A DNA stretch of 64,000 bases from Paracoccus laeviglucosivorans. GTDB taxonomy: Bacteria; Pseudomonadota; Alphaproteobacteria; Rhodobacterales; Rhodobacteraceae. The translations under genes and the position numbers were made by a program. Shown piece after piece: positions 1-10,400 of the stretch. Every line of letters begins with the position of its first letter. Positions within the stretch are counted from its first letter, which is position 1. The notes under the pieces were generated by a model. That model searched no databases and was not told the DNA's origin. It saw nothing but the letters and a program-made list of their open reading frames with translations. The stretch spans positions 62,001 to 126,000 of the forward strand of contig NZ_FXTK01000007.1 in the NCBI RefSeq assembly GCF_900182695.1, in the 5' to 3' direction.

Positions 1-12
1 GTCGAGCAGCCG

Positions 13-93
13 GGTGACCTGCCCGTCACCGAGGGCATTCTGCCTAAAAAGGCAGGACTGCAAACCGTTTTATAGGTTGGTGACGGGCGCAGG
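13..93 (+). promoter_or_regulatory. possible structured RNA leader of the PKS-NRPS operon
   Basis: Several complementary segments lie just upstream of the PKS. Bases 21-30 pair perfectly with 79-88 (GCCCGTCACC/GGTGACGGGC, 10 bp). This stem encloses two smaller hairpins, 38-44/51-57 with an A-rich loop and 63-66/75-78. Bases 25-30 can instead pair with 13-18 (GGTGAC, 6-nt loop), so two mutually exclusive folds exist. The element ends about 80 nt before the PKS start codon. It matches no riboswitch class I recognise. A switching or attenuation role is inference, and the transcription start is not known. Confidence 0.35.
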
Positions 94-174
94 ATTCGGT
101 ATTCCGAATACGCGCAGCAGTTGTTTTAATGATGTTCGCCAGACATGGCGTTTCGAGTCGATAAAGGGGTGCCC

Positions 175-3100
175 ATGGCCTTCGACGAAACCTTGGTTTC
201 CGATACTGACATCGCGATTGTGGGCATGGCAGCGCAGCTGCCGGGGGCGGCGAACGTTGCCCAGTATTGGGATAATCTGTGCCGCGGAATCGAATCGATC
301 CAGCGTGTGCCGCAAGCCGATCTGATCGCCCGAGGCGAAGCCCGCGCCCGGCTTTCCGACCCGAATTACGTGCCCTCGGCTGCCATTCTGGACCAGTTCG
401 ACGAATTCGACGCCGAGTTCTTTGGCCTGTCGCCGAAAGAGGCGGCGATCATGGACCCGCAGCACCGCAAGTTTCTGGAAACCTGCTGGCACGCGCTGGA
501 AGATGCGGCCCACACGCCCGAAGGTTTCGACCGTCCGATCGGGGTCTGGGCGGGCTGCGGCATGGGCAGCTATTTCTACTGGAACGTGTGTTCCAACCGC
601 GATCTGGTCGATGGCGTCGGGCATTTCCTGCTGCGCCATACCGGCAATGACAAGGACTTCCTGTCCACGCGCGTCAGCCACGTCTTTGACCTGACCGGGC
701 CGTCGATCAACGTCCAGACCGCCTGTTCCACGTCCTTGGTGGCGATCCACATGGCCAGCCAGTCGCTGCTGTCGGGCGAAGTGGACATGGCCCTTGCCGG
801 TGGCGTCACGATCGAGATGCCGCATGGGCTGGGCTATCTTTACAAAGAAAATGAGATTCTGTCGCCCGACGGCCATTGCCACGCCTTTGACCACCGCGCG
901 CAGGGCACGGTCTTCGGCAGCGGCGCCGCTGTCGTGGTGCTGCGTCGGCTGAAGGATGCGATTGCGGATGGCGACCATATCTGGGCCGTTATCAAAGGCA
1001 GCGCGCTGAACAATGACGGCGCGGCCAAAGCGGGCTATCTGGCCCCCAGCGTCGAAGGTCAGGCGCAAGCGATTTCCGAGGCGCTGGTGATGTCGGGCGT
1101 GACGTCCGACAGCATCGGCTATGTCGAATGCCATGGCACCGGGACCGCGCTTGGCGACCCGATCGAGGTTGCCGCGCTGAATCAGGCTTATGCGCGGGTC
1201 ACGGACGGGACGCGGCAGGGGCCGTGTCACATCGGCTCGGTCAAGACGAATATCGGGCATCTGGACACGGCGGCGGGCAGCGCGGGGCTGATCAAATCGG
1301 CGCTGGCGGTGCATCATGGCCGCATCCCGGCCAGCCTTGGGTTCGAAAAGCCGAACCCTGCGATTGATTTCGACGGCGGGCCGTTCCGCGTGAACGCCGC
1401 GCTGGGCGACTGGCCGATTGCAGGGCCGCGCCGGGCGGGTGTGAACTCGCTGGGTGTGGGCGGCACCAACGCCCATGCCATTCTGGAACAGCCGCCGCAG
1501 GTTCCGGGCAGCGAGGAATCGGATTGGCCATTCCACATCATCGCCGTGTCGGGCCGCAGCAAATCGGCGCTGGACGCCAACAGCGCGGCGCTGGCCGCGT
1601 GGCTGAACGCCAATCCCAGCGTCGATCTGGCCGACTTGTCCTTTACCCTGACGCAGGGCCGCAGGCAGTTCGATCGCCGCCGTGTGCTGATTGCCCGTGA
1701 CGCGGCCGAGGCGGCGGCGCTTCTGGCCGAACCGGACACGCGGCTGGTCTTTGACCATCAACTGGTCGCGGATGGGGCCGAACCGGTCTTCATGCTGCCC
1801 GGTGGCGGCGCGCAATATGCCGGCATGGCGCGCGGGCTGTATGAGACCGAGCCGGTCTTCCGCGAATGGATGGATCGCGGCCTTGACCATATGGCACAGG
1901 CGCATGGCGCCGATCTGCGTTCGCTGTGGCTGCCCGAACCGGGCGAGGAGGCCGAGGCCGACAAGCGGTTGCTGCAACCCTCGCTGCAATTGCCGCTGCT
2001 GATGATCACCGAATATGCGCTGGCGCAGCTATGGATCAGCTGGGGTGTGACGCCCGTGGCGCTGATCGGCCATTCGATGGGCGAAAACACTGCCGCCTGC
2101 ATCGCGGGCGTAATGTCGTTCGAAGATTGCATCGGGCTGGTGCGTCTGCGCGGGCAGTTGTTCGACCGCGTGCCTGCGGGCGGCATGCTGTCCGTCCCGC
2201 TGGAACCGCATGAGTTTGACGCCGAGCTGACCGAGCTGGGCCTTGATCTGGCCGCCGTGAACGGGCCGGGCCTGTCGGTCGTGTCGGGGCCGGATGCGCT
2301 TCTGGACCAGTTCGCCGCCAAGATGACCGCGCGCGAGGTGCAGTGCCAGCGCATCGCCATTTCCATCGCCGCGCATTCGCGGATGCTTGAGGGGATTCTG
2401 GCCGAATTCCGCGCTTATCTGGCCAGCATCCCGCTGAACCCGCCGCAAATCCAGATCATCTCGAACCGGGACGGCCAGCCGCTGACTGATCAGCAGGCGA
2501 CCAGCCCGGATTACTGGGTGCAGCACCTGCGCGGCACGGTGCGCTTTGCCGATGGCATCGCCTATCTGGCGTCCGATCCCCACCGGATTTTCCTTGAGGT
2601 CGGGCCGGGCCGCGCCATGCAGGCCATGGCCAAGGCGCATCCGTCGGTGAACGCGGGTCAGGTCATCACCACCCTGCGCCACCGCGACCACGACACCGGA
2701 GATGACACCTATTTCATGGGTGCTTTGGCGCGGGTCTGGGCCTGTGGCGGGCGCATCGACTGGGACCAGATCTGGGGCGATGCGCGCCGCCAGCGCCTGT
2801 CGCTGCCGGGCTATCAGTTCCAGCGCAAACGCTATTTCATCGAACGCTCGACCACGGCCGCGACCGAGGCCGAGGCCGAACTGGCCCGGATCGAGGAGCC
2901 TGCCGAATGGGGCTGGCGTCCGGCATGGAAGCTGGCATCCCCCGCGATCGAGATCGGGCCAAAGGGTCCGGTCGCCAGCGGCCAGCGCAACTGGCTGATC
3001 TTCGCGGATGATCTGGGCATTGGTGAACGTCTGGCGGGTCTGCTGCGCGACCTGAAACAAACTGTCGCGGTCGTCCGTATTGCCGACACCTTCGCCGACA

Positions 3101-6100
3101 AGGGGCAGAGCCAGTTCACCCTGCCGGTCGAATCCGACCGCGAGGGGTATGAGATGCTGCTGGCCGCTTTGGCCACGCAGGACATGATCCCCGACCGCAT
3201 CCTGCATCTGTGGTCGGTCACGCAGGGCGCGGCGTTCCGCGCCGGTTCCAGCCTGCTGAACAGCCAGCTGGAGCGCGGCTTCTTTGGCCTGCTGCATCTG
3301 GCGCAGGCGATTGCCTCGGAACTGCCCGAGGCCAGAATGGACCTGATCGCCATCTGCAACGACGCCCTGCGCGTTGCCGATGAAGCGGCGGATGCCCCCG
3401 AAAAGGCCACCGCCACCGGCCCGATCCGGGTCATGCCGCATGAGATGCCGAATATCGCCGCGCGTCTGGTGGACATTCGCCTGCCGCGCCGACCCGTGGA
3501 TGCGGCGGCCCAATTGCTTGAGGAGGCGCTGGCCCCGCAAGGCGCCCCCGTCGCCGCATGGCGCGACGGTCGCCGGTTCGAACAATCGCTGGAACGGGTG
3601 GCGTTGACCGATGATGGCATGGCGGGCATCCCCGATGGCTCGGTCTGTCTGATTACCGGCGGCTTTGGCGGCATCGGGCAGGCGATTGCCCGCGAACTTG
3701 CGCCGCGTGGCGCGAAACTGGCCCTGACCACGCGCGGCGCGACCGATGCCGCGCCGATTGCGCTGGCTGTTCAGCAGCTTGAGGCCTTGGGCGCGCAGGT
3801 CATCGCAATTCGTGCCGATGTGACCAGCCCCGAGGAAATGGCAAGGGCGGCTGCGGAAACCCGCGCGCGGTTCGGCGGTCTGGACGTGGTGCTGCACGCG
3901 GCGGGTGTCATCCGCGACAGCCTGATCGCGGCCAAATCCGACGACGATTGCTGGGACGTGCTGGCCCCGAAACTGCTGGGCACGCAGGCGCTGATCGCGG
4001 CGCTAAAGGACAATCCGGCCAAGCTGACGGTGCTGTTCGCCTCGACCAGTTCGGTGATCGCGCCGGCGGGTCAGGCGGATTACGTCGCGGCCAACGAATA
4101 TCTGAACGCGGTGGCGCGGTCCGCGCCCAAGGCGCTGGGGCGTGTCGTCGCGGTCAACTGGGGCGTCTGGGCCGATGCCGGCATGGCCGCCCGCGCGCTG
4201 GGGATCGAGAAAACGGTTTCGGCTGGCGCACCCGTCGCCCGCCCGCTGTTGGACGAGGCGATGCCCATGCCCGGCGGGCGCGAATTCCGCACGGCGCTGA
4301 AGATGGATCACTGGATCATCGGCGGGCACAAGACCGCGTCCGGTCAGGCGCTGATGCCCGGCACCGGCTGGATCGAGCTGATTACCGAGGCCGCGCTGGA
4401 ATCCGGCCTGACCCTGCCGATCATCATCCGCGATCTGGAATTCCTGCGCCCGGTGCTGGTCGAGGATACGGCGCTGGTCACTACCCGCGTCGAACCGGCG
4501 GGCGATGCGTTCCGCGTGCAGGTGCTGGACGATCCGCAGGGCACGGCGAATGTGCAGGCGCTGATCGCGCCCTTGCAGGAAGCCGCGCCGGAACCCTTGA
4601 AGGCCGACGGGCCGTGGGATCAGGATGGGCGGGGGGCGGCCATCGCCTCGGCCCAGGAACGCCAGATGGATTTCGGCCCGCGCTGGAAGGTGCTGCGCCG
4701 TTTCCGCATCGCCGGGGATGAGGGCGTGGCGGAACTTTCGCTGGCCCCTGAATTCGCGAATGAACCGGGCGAATGGCTAACCCATCCCGCGCTGCTGGAC
4801 ATTGCGACCGGCTGGGCGATGGCGCTGATCCGGGGCTGGACGCCGGATGCGCTATGGGCACCGATGGGCTATCGCTCGATTCGGATTTACGCTCCGATGC
4901 CTGCGCAGGTCATCAGTCGCATCCGCAATGCGGGCGAAAACACCGATGCGCTGGGGATGGCGCAGTTCGACATCACGCTGGCCGCGCCGGATGGAACGAT
5001 CTGCGCCGAGATCAAGGGCTTTGCCCTGCGCAAGCTGACGGCGGCGTTTTCCGCGCAACCGCAGGCGCGGGTTCAGGCCCGCACCATGTCGCCCGCCGAA
5101 CGCCGCCTGCATCAGAACATCACGCAGGGGATTCCGGCGGCGATCGGGCCTGCGATGCTAAGCCGCGCCATCTCGACCGGGCTTTCGCAGGTATTCGTGT
5201 CGTCGCTGGACCTGAACGCGTTGATTGCCGAGGCGGCGGTGGTTGCCGACGCGGCCCCCAGCGAAGGCGGCTTCGAACGCCCCGATCTGGACAGCGATTT
5301 CGTCGCGCCCGCGCCGGGGACGCAGGCCGAACTGGCCGCCATCTGGTCCGAGCTTTTGGGCATTGCGCAGGTCGGCGCGGCGGACAGCTTCTTTGATCTG
5401 GGCGGGCATTCGCTGATCGCGGTGCGGATGTTCGGACAGGTGCGCAAGAAATTCGACGTGGACCTGCCGATCTCGACCCTGTTCGAGGCGCCGACGATTG
5501 CCGCGCTGGCCGCGCTGATCGAGGAACGCACCGGCCCGCGCGAAATCAGCCTTGAAAACGTGCGCGCCATGCCTGCGGAACGCATCCGCCACCGCTTCCT
5601 TGTCGATATGGGCGGGCGTGGCGATGGGACGCCGTTCTTTATCGTCGCGGGCATGTTCGGCAATATCATGAACCTGCGTCAGCTTGCGCAGCGTGTCGGC
5701 CCGGATCGCAAGTTCTGGGGGCTGCAGGCGCGGGGTCTGCTGGGCGATGACAAGCCGCATGAAAGCTTTGCCGAGGCGGCGCGGGACTATCTGGCCGAAA
5801 TCCGTCAGGTGCAGCCGCATGGCCCGTATCTGCTGGGCGGCTTCTCGGGTGGCGGTTTGACCGCATATGAAATGGCGCGGCAATTGCGCGAGGCGGGCGA
5901 AGACGTGGCCATGCTGGTTATGCTGGACACGCCGCTGCCCATGCGTGAGCCGCTGAACAAAAAGGACCGCAAGCTGATCCGCATTGCCGAGATGCGCGAA
6001 GGCGGCTTCGACTTTCTGAAGCAATGGGCCAAGGATCGCGTCAGCTACGAAATCAGCAAGCGCCGCAAGGCGCAGGCGCTGGAGGCGGGGGCGGAAGCCA

Positions 6101-6438
6101 GCGACGGCGCGTTCCACGATCTGGCGATCGAGGCGGCGTTCCTGTCATGGCTGCCGGGGATGCAGGTCACGCCATGGGACGGTCCGGTCGCGATGTTCCG
6201 TCCACCACTGGACCGGCGCTTCAAGGTTTCGGGCGGGCGCTGGGTCACTACGGCCCGCGAATATCTGCTGGAAGATAACGGCTGGACGCGCTTCATGCCG
6301 CAGCTTCAGGTGATCGAGGTGCCGGGCGACCATGACAGCATGGTGCTGGAGCCCAATGTGCGCCGTATGGCGACCGTGCTGCGCGAAATTCTGCGCGATG
6401 CGGATGACGTATCGGCGCGTGCCAAGGCGGCGGAGTAA
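175..6438 (+). CDS. type I polyketide synthase, KS-AT-KR-DH-ACP-TE
   Basis: A single-module type I PKS of about 2087 residues. The KS has Cys184 (TACSTS), His320 (HGTGT) and His362 (KTNIGH). The AT has GHSMG with Ser634. The KR has its nucleotide motif TGGFGGIG near 1162 and a Tyr1303. A dehydratase-like domain has His1385 (HKTASGQALMPG) and Asp1542. The carrier domain has GGHS Ser1746, and the terminal thioesterase has GFSGG Ser1891 and a late His2053. The DH lies after the KR, which is not the usual cis-AT order. I chose ATG 175 over an in-frame ATG at 145 because an AAAGGGG ribosome site (163-169) precedes it. It is the first gene of a tightly packed operon with a GT2, an NRPS and a PPTase. 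Extender choice is probably malonyl but not certain. Confidence 0.93.
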   Translation: MAFDETLVSDTDIAIVGMAAQLPGAANVAQYWDNLCRGIESIQRVPQADLIARGEARARLSDPNYVPSAAILDQFDEFDAEFFGLSPKEAAIMDPQHRKFLETCWHALEDAAHTPEGFDRPIGVWAGCGMGSYFYWNVCSNRDLVDGVGHFLLRHTGNDKDFLSTRVSHVFDLTGPSINVQTACSTSLVAIHMASQSLLSGEVDMALAGGVTIEMPHGLGYLYKENEILSPDGHCHAFDHRAQGTVFGSGAAVVVLRRLKDAIADGDHIWAVIKGSALNNDGAAKAGYLAPSVEGQAQAISEALVMSGVTSDSIGYVECHGTGTALGDPIEVAALNQAYARVTDGTRQGPCHIGSVKTNIGHLDTAAGSAGLIKSALAVHHGRIPASLGFEKPNPAIDFDGGPFRVNAALGDWPIAGPRRAGVNSLGVGGTNAHAILEQPPQVPGSEESDWPFHIIAVSGRSKSALDANSAALAAWLNANPSVDLADLSFTLTQGRRQFDRRRVLIARDAAEAAALLAEPDTRLVFDHQLVADGAEPVFMLPGGGAQYAGMARGLYETEPVFREWMDRGLDHMAQAHGADLRSLWLPEPGEEAEADKRLLQPSLQLPLLMITEYALAQLWISWGVTPVALIGHSMGENTAACIAGVMSFEDCIGLVRLRGQLFDRVPAGGMLSVPLEPHEFDAELTELGLDLAAVNGPGLSVVSGPDALLDQFAAKMTAREVQCQRIAISIAAHSRMLEGILAEFRAYLASIPLNPPQIQIISNRDGQPLTDQQATSPDYWVQHLRGTVRFADGIAYLASDPHRIFLEVGPGRAMQAMAKAHPSVNAGQVITTLRHRDHDTGDDTYFMGALARVWACGGRIDWDQIWGDARRQRLSLPGYQFQRKRYFIERSTTAATEAEAELARIEEPAEWGWRPAWKLASPAIEIGPKGPVASGQRNWLIFADDLGIGERLAGLLRDLKQTVAVVRIADTFADKGQSQFTLPVESDREGYEMLLAALATQDMIPDRILHLWSVTQGAAFRAGSSLLNSQLERGFFGLLHLAQAIASELPEARMDLIAICNDALRVADEAADAPEKATATGPIRVMPHEMPNIAARLVDIRLPRRPVDAAAQLLEEALAPQGAPVAAWRDGRRFEQSLERVALTDDGMAGIPDGSVCLITGGFGGIGQAIARELAPRGAKLALTTRGATDAAPIALAVQQLEALGAQVIAIRADVTSPEEMARAAAETRARFGGLDVVLHAAGVIRDSLIAAKSDDDCWDVLAPKLLGTQALIAALKDNPAKLTVLFASTSSVIAPAGQADYVAANEYLNAVARSAPKALGRVVAVNWGVWADAGMAARALGIEKTVSAGAPVARPLLDEAMPMPGGREFRTALKMDHWIIGGHKTASGQALMPGTGWIELITEAALESGLTLPIIIRDLEFLRPVLVEDTALVTTRVEPAGDAFRVQVLDDPQGTANVQALIAPLQEAAPEPLKADGPWDQDGRGAAIASAQERQMDFGPRWKVLRRFRIAGDEGVAELSLAPEFANEPGEWLTHPALLDIATGWAMALIRGWTPDALWAPMGYRSIRIYAPMPAQVISRIRNAGENTDALGMAQFDITLAAPDGTICAEIKGFALRKLTAAFSAQPQARVQARTMSPAERRLHQNITQGIPAAIGPAMLSRAISTGLSQVFVSSLDLNALIAEAAVVADAAPSEGGFERPDLDSDFVAPAPGTQAELAAIWSELLGIAQVGAADSFFDLGGHSLIAVRMFGQVRKKFDVDLPISTLFEAPTIAALAALIEERTGPREISLENVRAMPAERIRHRFLVDMGGRGDGTPFFIVAGMFGNIMNLRQLAQRVGPDRKFWGLQARGLLGDDKPHESFAEAARDYLAEIRQVQPHGPYLLGGFSGGGLTAYEMARQLREAGEDVAMLVMLDTPLPMREPLNKKDRKLIRIAEMREGGFDFLKQWAKDRVSYEISKRRKAQALEAGAEASDGAFHDLAIEAAFLSWLPGMQVTPWDGPVAMFRPPLDRRFKVSGGRWVTTAREYLLEDNGWTRFMPQLQVIEVPGDHDSMVLEPNVRRMATVLREILRDADDVSARAKAAE

Positions 6439-6441
6439 GCG

Positions 6442-7407
6442 ATGACCCAATCGGTGCAAGTGGTCGTTCTGAACTGGCGCACGCCCGAAATGTCGCTGGA
6501 CGCGGCGCAGGCAGCCCTGCGCGAGATCGAAGGGCTGGACGGTGGCGTGACGGTCGTGGACAACGACTCGGGCGATGGGTCGTTCGAAAAGATGTCGCAG
6601 GCCGTGCAGGGCTGGCCGCGCATCGCCGTGGTGCAATCGGGCTGGAACGGCGGTTTCGGCGCGGGCAACAATCACGGCATCCGTCAGCGATTGCCGGACG
6701 GGCGGCGGCCCGATCTGGTCTATCTGCTGAACTCGGACGCGATCCCGCAGCCGGGCGCGATCCGGGCACTGGTCGATTACATGGCCCGCCATCCCGAAGC
6801 CGGCATCGCCTGTTCGCGCATTCGCGGCACGGACGGCGAACCGCATCTGACCGCTTTCCGCTTTCCCAGTGCGGCTGGCGAATTCGAGGCGGCCAGCAAG
6901 ACCGGCCCGATCACCAAGCTGCTGCGCAACAAGGTCGTGGCGATCCCCCAGCCTGCGACCTCGGGTCGCGTGGACTGGTCGGCAGGCGCGTCGATGATGA
7001 TGCGCATGGACATGCTGGAACGCATCGGTTTGTTCGATGAAGGCTTTTTTCTTTATTACGAAGAAACCGACCTGTGCCGTCGCGCGGCCAAGGCGGGGTT
7101 CCAGACCCATTATGTCGTGGAAAGCGTGGTCGAACATATCGGTTCGGCCAGCACGGGCATGAAGACATGGAAGCGCGCGCCGGATTACTGGTATGACTCG
7201 CGCCGCCGTTATTTCGAAAAGCATCACGGTCGGGCAGGGGCGCTGATGGCGACGGCTGCGGCATTGGGGGGTGAGGGCGTCTGGCGTCTTCGCTGCCTGA
7301 TGCAGCGGCGCGCGTCCGGCACGCCTCCCGGTCATCTGGGCCAGTTGACGCGCCATGCCTTGCGCCGCCAGCCCGCCCCCGTTCATGTTGAAAAGGGTAA
7401 GCCATGA
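6442..7407 (+). CDS. family 2 glycosyltransferase in the PKS-NRPS operon
   Basis: A GT-A fold glycosyltransferase of 321 residues, resembling WbbL-type rhamnosyltransferases. The N-terminus VVVLNWRTPEMS leads to VVDNDSGD, then NGGFGAGNN, LLNSDA and the late acceptor-side motif DEGFFLYYEETDLCRR. It starts 3 nt after the PKS stop, and its stop overlaps the NRPS start (ATGA), so the three are almost certainly co-translated. That placement suggests it glycosylates the PKS/NRPS product, or transfers a sugar in the neighbouring polysaccharide pathway. Donor and acceptor cannot be read from the sequence. A dTDP-rhamnose operon lies at 39-42 kb. Confidence 0.88.
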   Translation: MTQSVQVVVLNWRTPEMSLDAAQAALREIEGLDGGVTVVDNDSGDGSFEKMSQAVQGWPRIAVVQSGWNGGFGAGNNHGIRQRLPDGRRPDLVYLLNSDAIPQPGAIRALVDYMARHPEAGIACSRIRGTDGEPHLTAFRFPSAAGEFEAASKTGPITKLLRNKVVAIPQPATSGRVDWSAGASMMMRMDMLERIGLFDEGFFLYYEETDLCRRAAKAGFQTHYVVESVVEHIGSASTGMKTWKRAPDYWYDSRRRYFEKHHGRAGALMATAAALGGEGVWRLRCLMQRRASGTPPGHLGQLTRHALRRQPAPVHVEKGKP

Positions 7408-10400
7408 CGCAATTTTCAGCGATTCTGGTTGGGAATGAACTGCTGCTGCGTCATGCGGCGGAAACGCTGCTGGATCGCGGCCATGCCGTTGCGGCGGTCG
7501 TCACGCGCAATCCCGAACTTGCCGCATGGGCGCAAGGCGCGGGGCTGGTGGTCGAGGATCAGGATGCTCCGATCTCCGCCGACGCCCCGGCAGCCGATTG
7601 GCTGTTCAGCGTGGCGAACCTGTCGATCCTGAAGCCCGCGATGCTGGCGCGCGGGCGGCTGGGTGCGATCAATTTCCATGACGGTCCCTTGCCGAAGCTG
7701 GCGGGTCTGAATGCGCCGGTCTGGGCGATCATCGGCGGTCAGGCGCAGCACGGCGTCACATGGCACATGATCGAAGGCGGCGTGGACGAAGGCGATATTC
7801 TGGCGCAGCGCCTGTTTGATCTGCGCGATGACGATACCGCGCTGACGGTGAACGCCCGCTGCTTTGCCCGTGCGGCGGAAAGCTTCCCCGATGTCGTGGC
7901 CCAGCTTGAGGGCGCAGGCCCGCAGCGCGTGGCGCAAGACCTGACCCAGCGCAGCTATGTCGGTCGCGACAAGCGCCCCGAGGCGGGCGGCGTGATCGAT
8001 TTCAACCAGCCCTCGGGCCGGATCGGCGCGCTGGTGCGCGGTCTGGATCACGGCGGCTATTGGAACCCGCTGACCGAGGCCAAGGTGCTGGTGGGCGACC
8101 GTCTGCTGGCCGTGGTGGCGTTTCAGGGGGTCGTCGCGGGATCTGCTGCGCCGGGGACCGTGATCTCACATGATGCGGATACGGCGGTGGTTGCGACTGC
8201 CGATGGCGCGGTGCGGCTGCAGTTTCGCGAATTGCCGCCCTTGGGCGTGGTGCTGGAAGCGGGCGACCGGGCGCGGCTGACCGAGTTGTCGGACGCGGCG
8301 GCCAAGCATGATGGCTGGTGGCGCAAGCGTCTGGCCCGGATGAACGCGGCAGTGCTGCCGGGAGAGCCTTCGGGCGATATGGCGCGTATTGACCTGATGC
8401 CGGGCGCTTTGGCCGAGCGGGTTGCTTTGTCTGCGGCGCTTCTGGCGCGTCTGGCCGCGCAGCCGCAGCTTGATCTGGCGCTGCGTCCGCAGGACTTGCC
8501 GGGCGATGCGCTGGTCGCGGGCTGGCAGCCCATCGCGATCCAGACGAACGGCGACATGACGCTGGCCCAGCTTTCGGCACAGATCGACGCCGAGCAGGCC
8601 GAGGCGGCCAAGCATGGTTTCTTTCTTGCCGATCTGCCCAGCCGCGCGCCCGAACTGCGCGAGGCGGCAAGGCCCGATCTGGCGATCAACCTGCGCGATG
8701 CCCAACCGATGGACGCTGCGCTGACCATCGCCCTGACCGATGCGGGGGCTGCGTTGTTCCACGATCCTGCGCGCGTGAGCGCCGTTCAGGCGCATCGCAT
8801 CGCCCGCGCGCTGGATGCCGGGCTGGTCCTGCCCGCAGAAACCGCGCTGAAAGACGTGTCGCTGCTGGACACGGACGAATTGCGCGACCTGCTGGTCACG
8901 CGCAACGACACCGCGCAGGATGTGCGGCTGGCCTGTATCCATGACCTGATCGAGGACGCCGCCAAGGCCGAACCTGATGCCGTGGCGCTGGCGTTCGAAA
9001 ACCGCACCATGACGCGGGCCGAGCTGTCGCGTGCCTCGGACGCGCTGGCCGCGCGGCTGGTGGAACTGGGCGTCGGGCCGGATCAGCCGGTCGGGCTGTT
9101 CGCCAAGCGCAGCCCCGAACTGGTCATCGGCGCGCTGGCGATCTGGAAGGCGGGCGGTGCCTACGTGCCCTTGGACCCGGATTACCCCGCCGACCGGATC
9201 GAGCTTTATATCGAAGACAGCGGTGCCAAAGTCGTGCTGGTGCAGGACGGCATCGCGGACCGCCTGCCCACGCATCAGGCGCAGGTCGTGCCGATTCCCG
9301 CCGCCATTCCCGCGACGGCGCAGGCCCCTGAAACCGCTGTCGGGCCGGGCAATCTGGCCTATCTGATCTATACCTCGGGTTCGACCGGGCGGCCCAAGGG
9401 CGTGATGGTCGAACATCGCAACGTCGCGAACTTCTTTGCGGGCATGGATGCGGTCATCCCGCATCAGGCAGGCGATGCGTGGCTGGCTGTGACCAGCCTG
9501 TCCTTTGACATCTCGGTGCTGGAGATTTTCTGGTCGCTGGCGCGCGGCCTGCGTTTGATCATCGCGGGCGAGGAATCGCGGCTGGCGGTGTCGGGCGCGG
9601 CCCCCGTTGTGCAGGGCGAAATGGCCTTCAGCCTGTTCTATTGGGGCAATGATGACGGCCCCGGCCCGCGCAAATACCAGCTTTTGCTGGATGGCGCGCG
9701 GTTTGCCGATGAAAACGGCTTTGTCGCGCTGTGGACGCCGGAACGCCACTTCCACGCCTTTGGCGGCCCTTATCCGAACCCGGCGGTGTCGGGCGCAGCG
9801 GTGGCTGCGGTGACTAGAAACATTGCCGTGCGCGCGGGCAGCTGCGTGCTGCCGCTGCACCATCCCGCCCGCGTGGCCGAGGAATGGGCCGTCATCGACA
9901 ACCTGACCGGCGGTCGGGCGGGGCTTGCCATCGCCTCGGGCTGGCAGCCGGATGATTTCGTGCTGCGCCCGGAAAACGCGCCGCCGAACAACAAGACCGC
10001 GATGATCGCGGGCATCGACCAGCTGCGCCGCCTGTGGCGCGGCGAGGCGGTCGAGTTTCCGCGCGCCGCTGGCGGCAGCTTCGGTGTCGTGACCCAGCCG
10101 CGCCCGGTGCAAAAGGAATTGCCGCTGTGGATGACGGTCGCGGGCAACCCCGACACGTGGATCGAGGCCGGGCGTCTGGGCATGAACGTCCTGACCCACC
10201 TGCTGGGCCAAAGCATCGAAACCGTGGCGGCGCGGGTCAAGGATTACCACGCGGCCCTGCGGGCGGCGGGGCACGATCCGGCGAATTTCACCGTCACGCT
10301 GATGCTGCACACCTGTCTGGCGGCGGATCGCGAAACCGCGCGGGAAATCGCGCGCGAGCCGATGAAGAATTACCTGCGCAGTGCCGCCGCGCTGGTCAAG

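Noticed and set aside
41-75. tRNA-Cys-like CTGCAAA in the leader
   Set aside because: The flanks do not form an anticodon stem and no T-arm or acceptor stem is present.
70-1989. Long minus-strand open frame opposite the PKS
   Set aside because: High GC leaves antisense frames open; it has no recognisable domain and lies wholly opposite conserved KS/AT coding.
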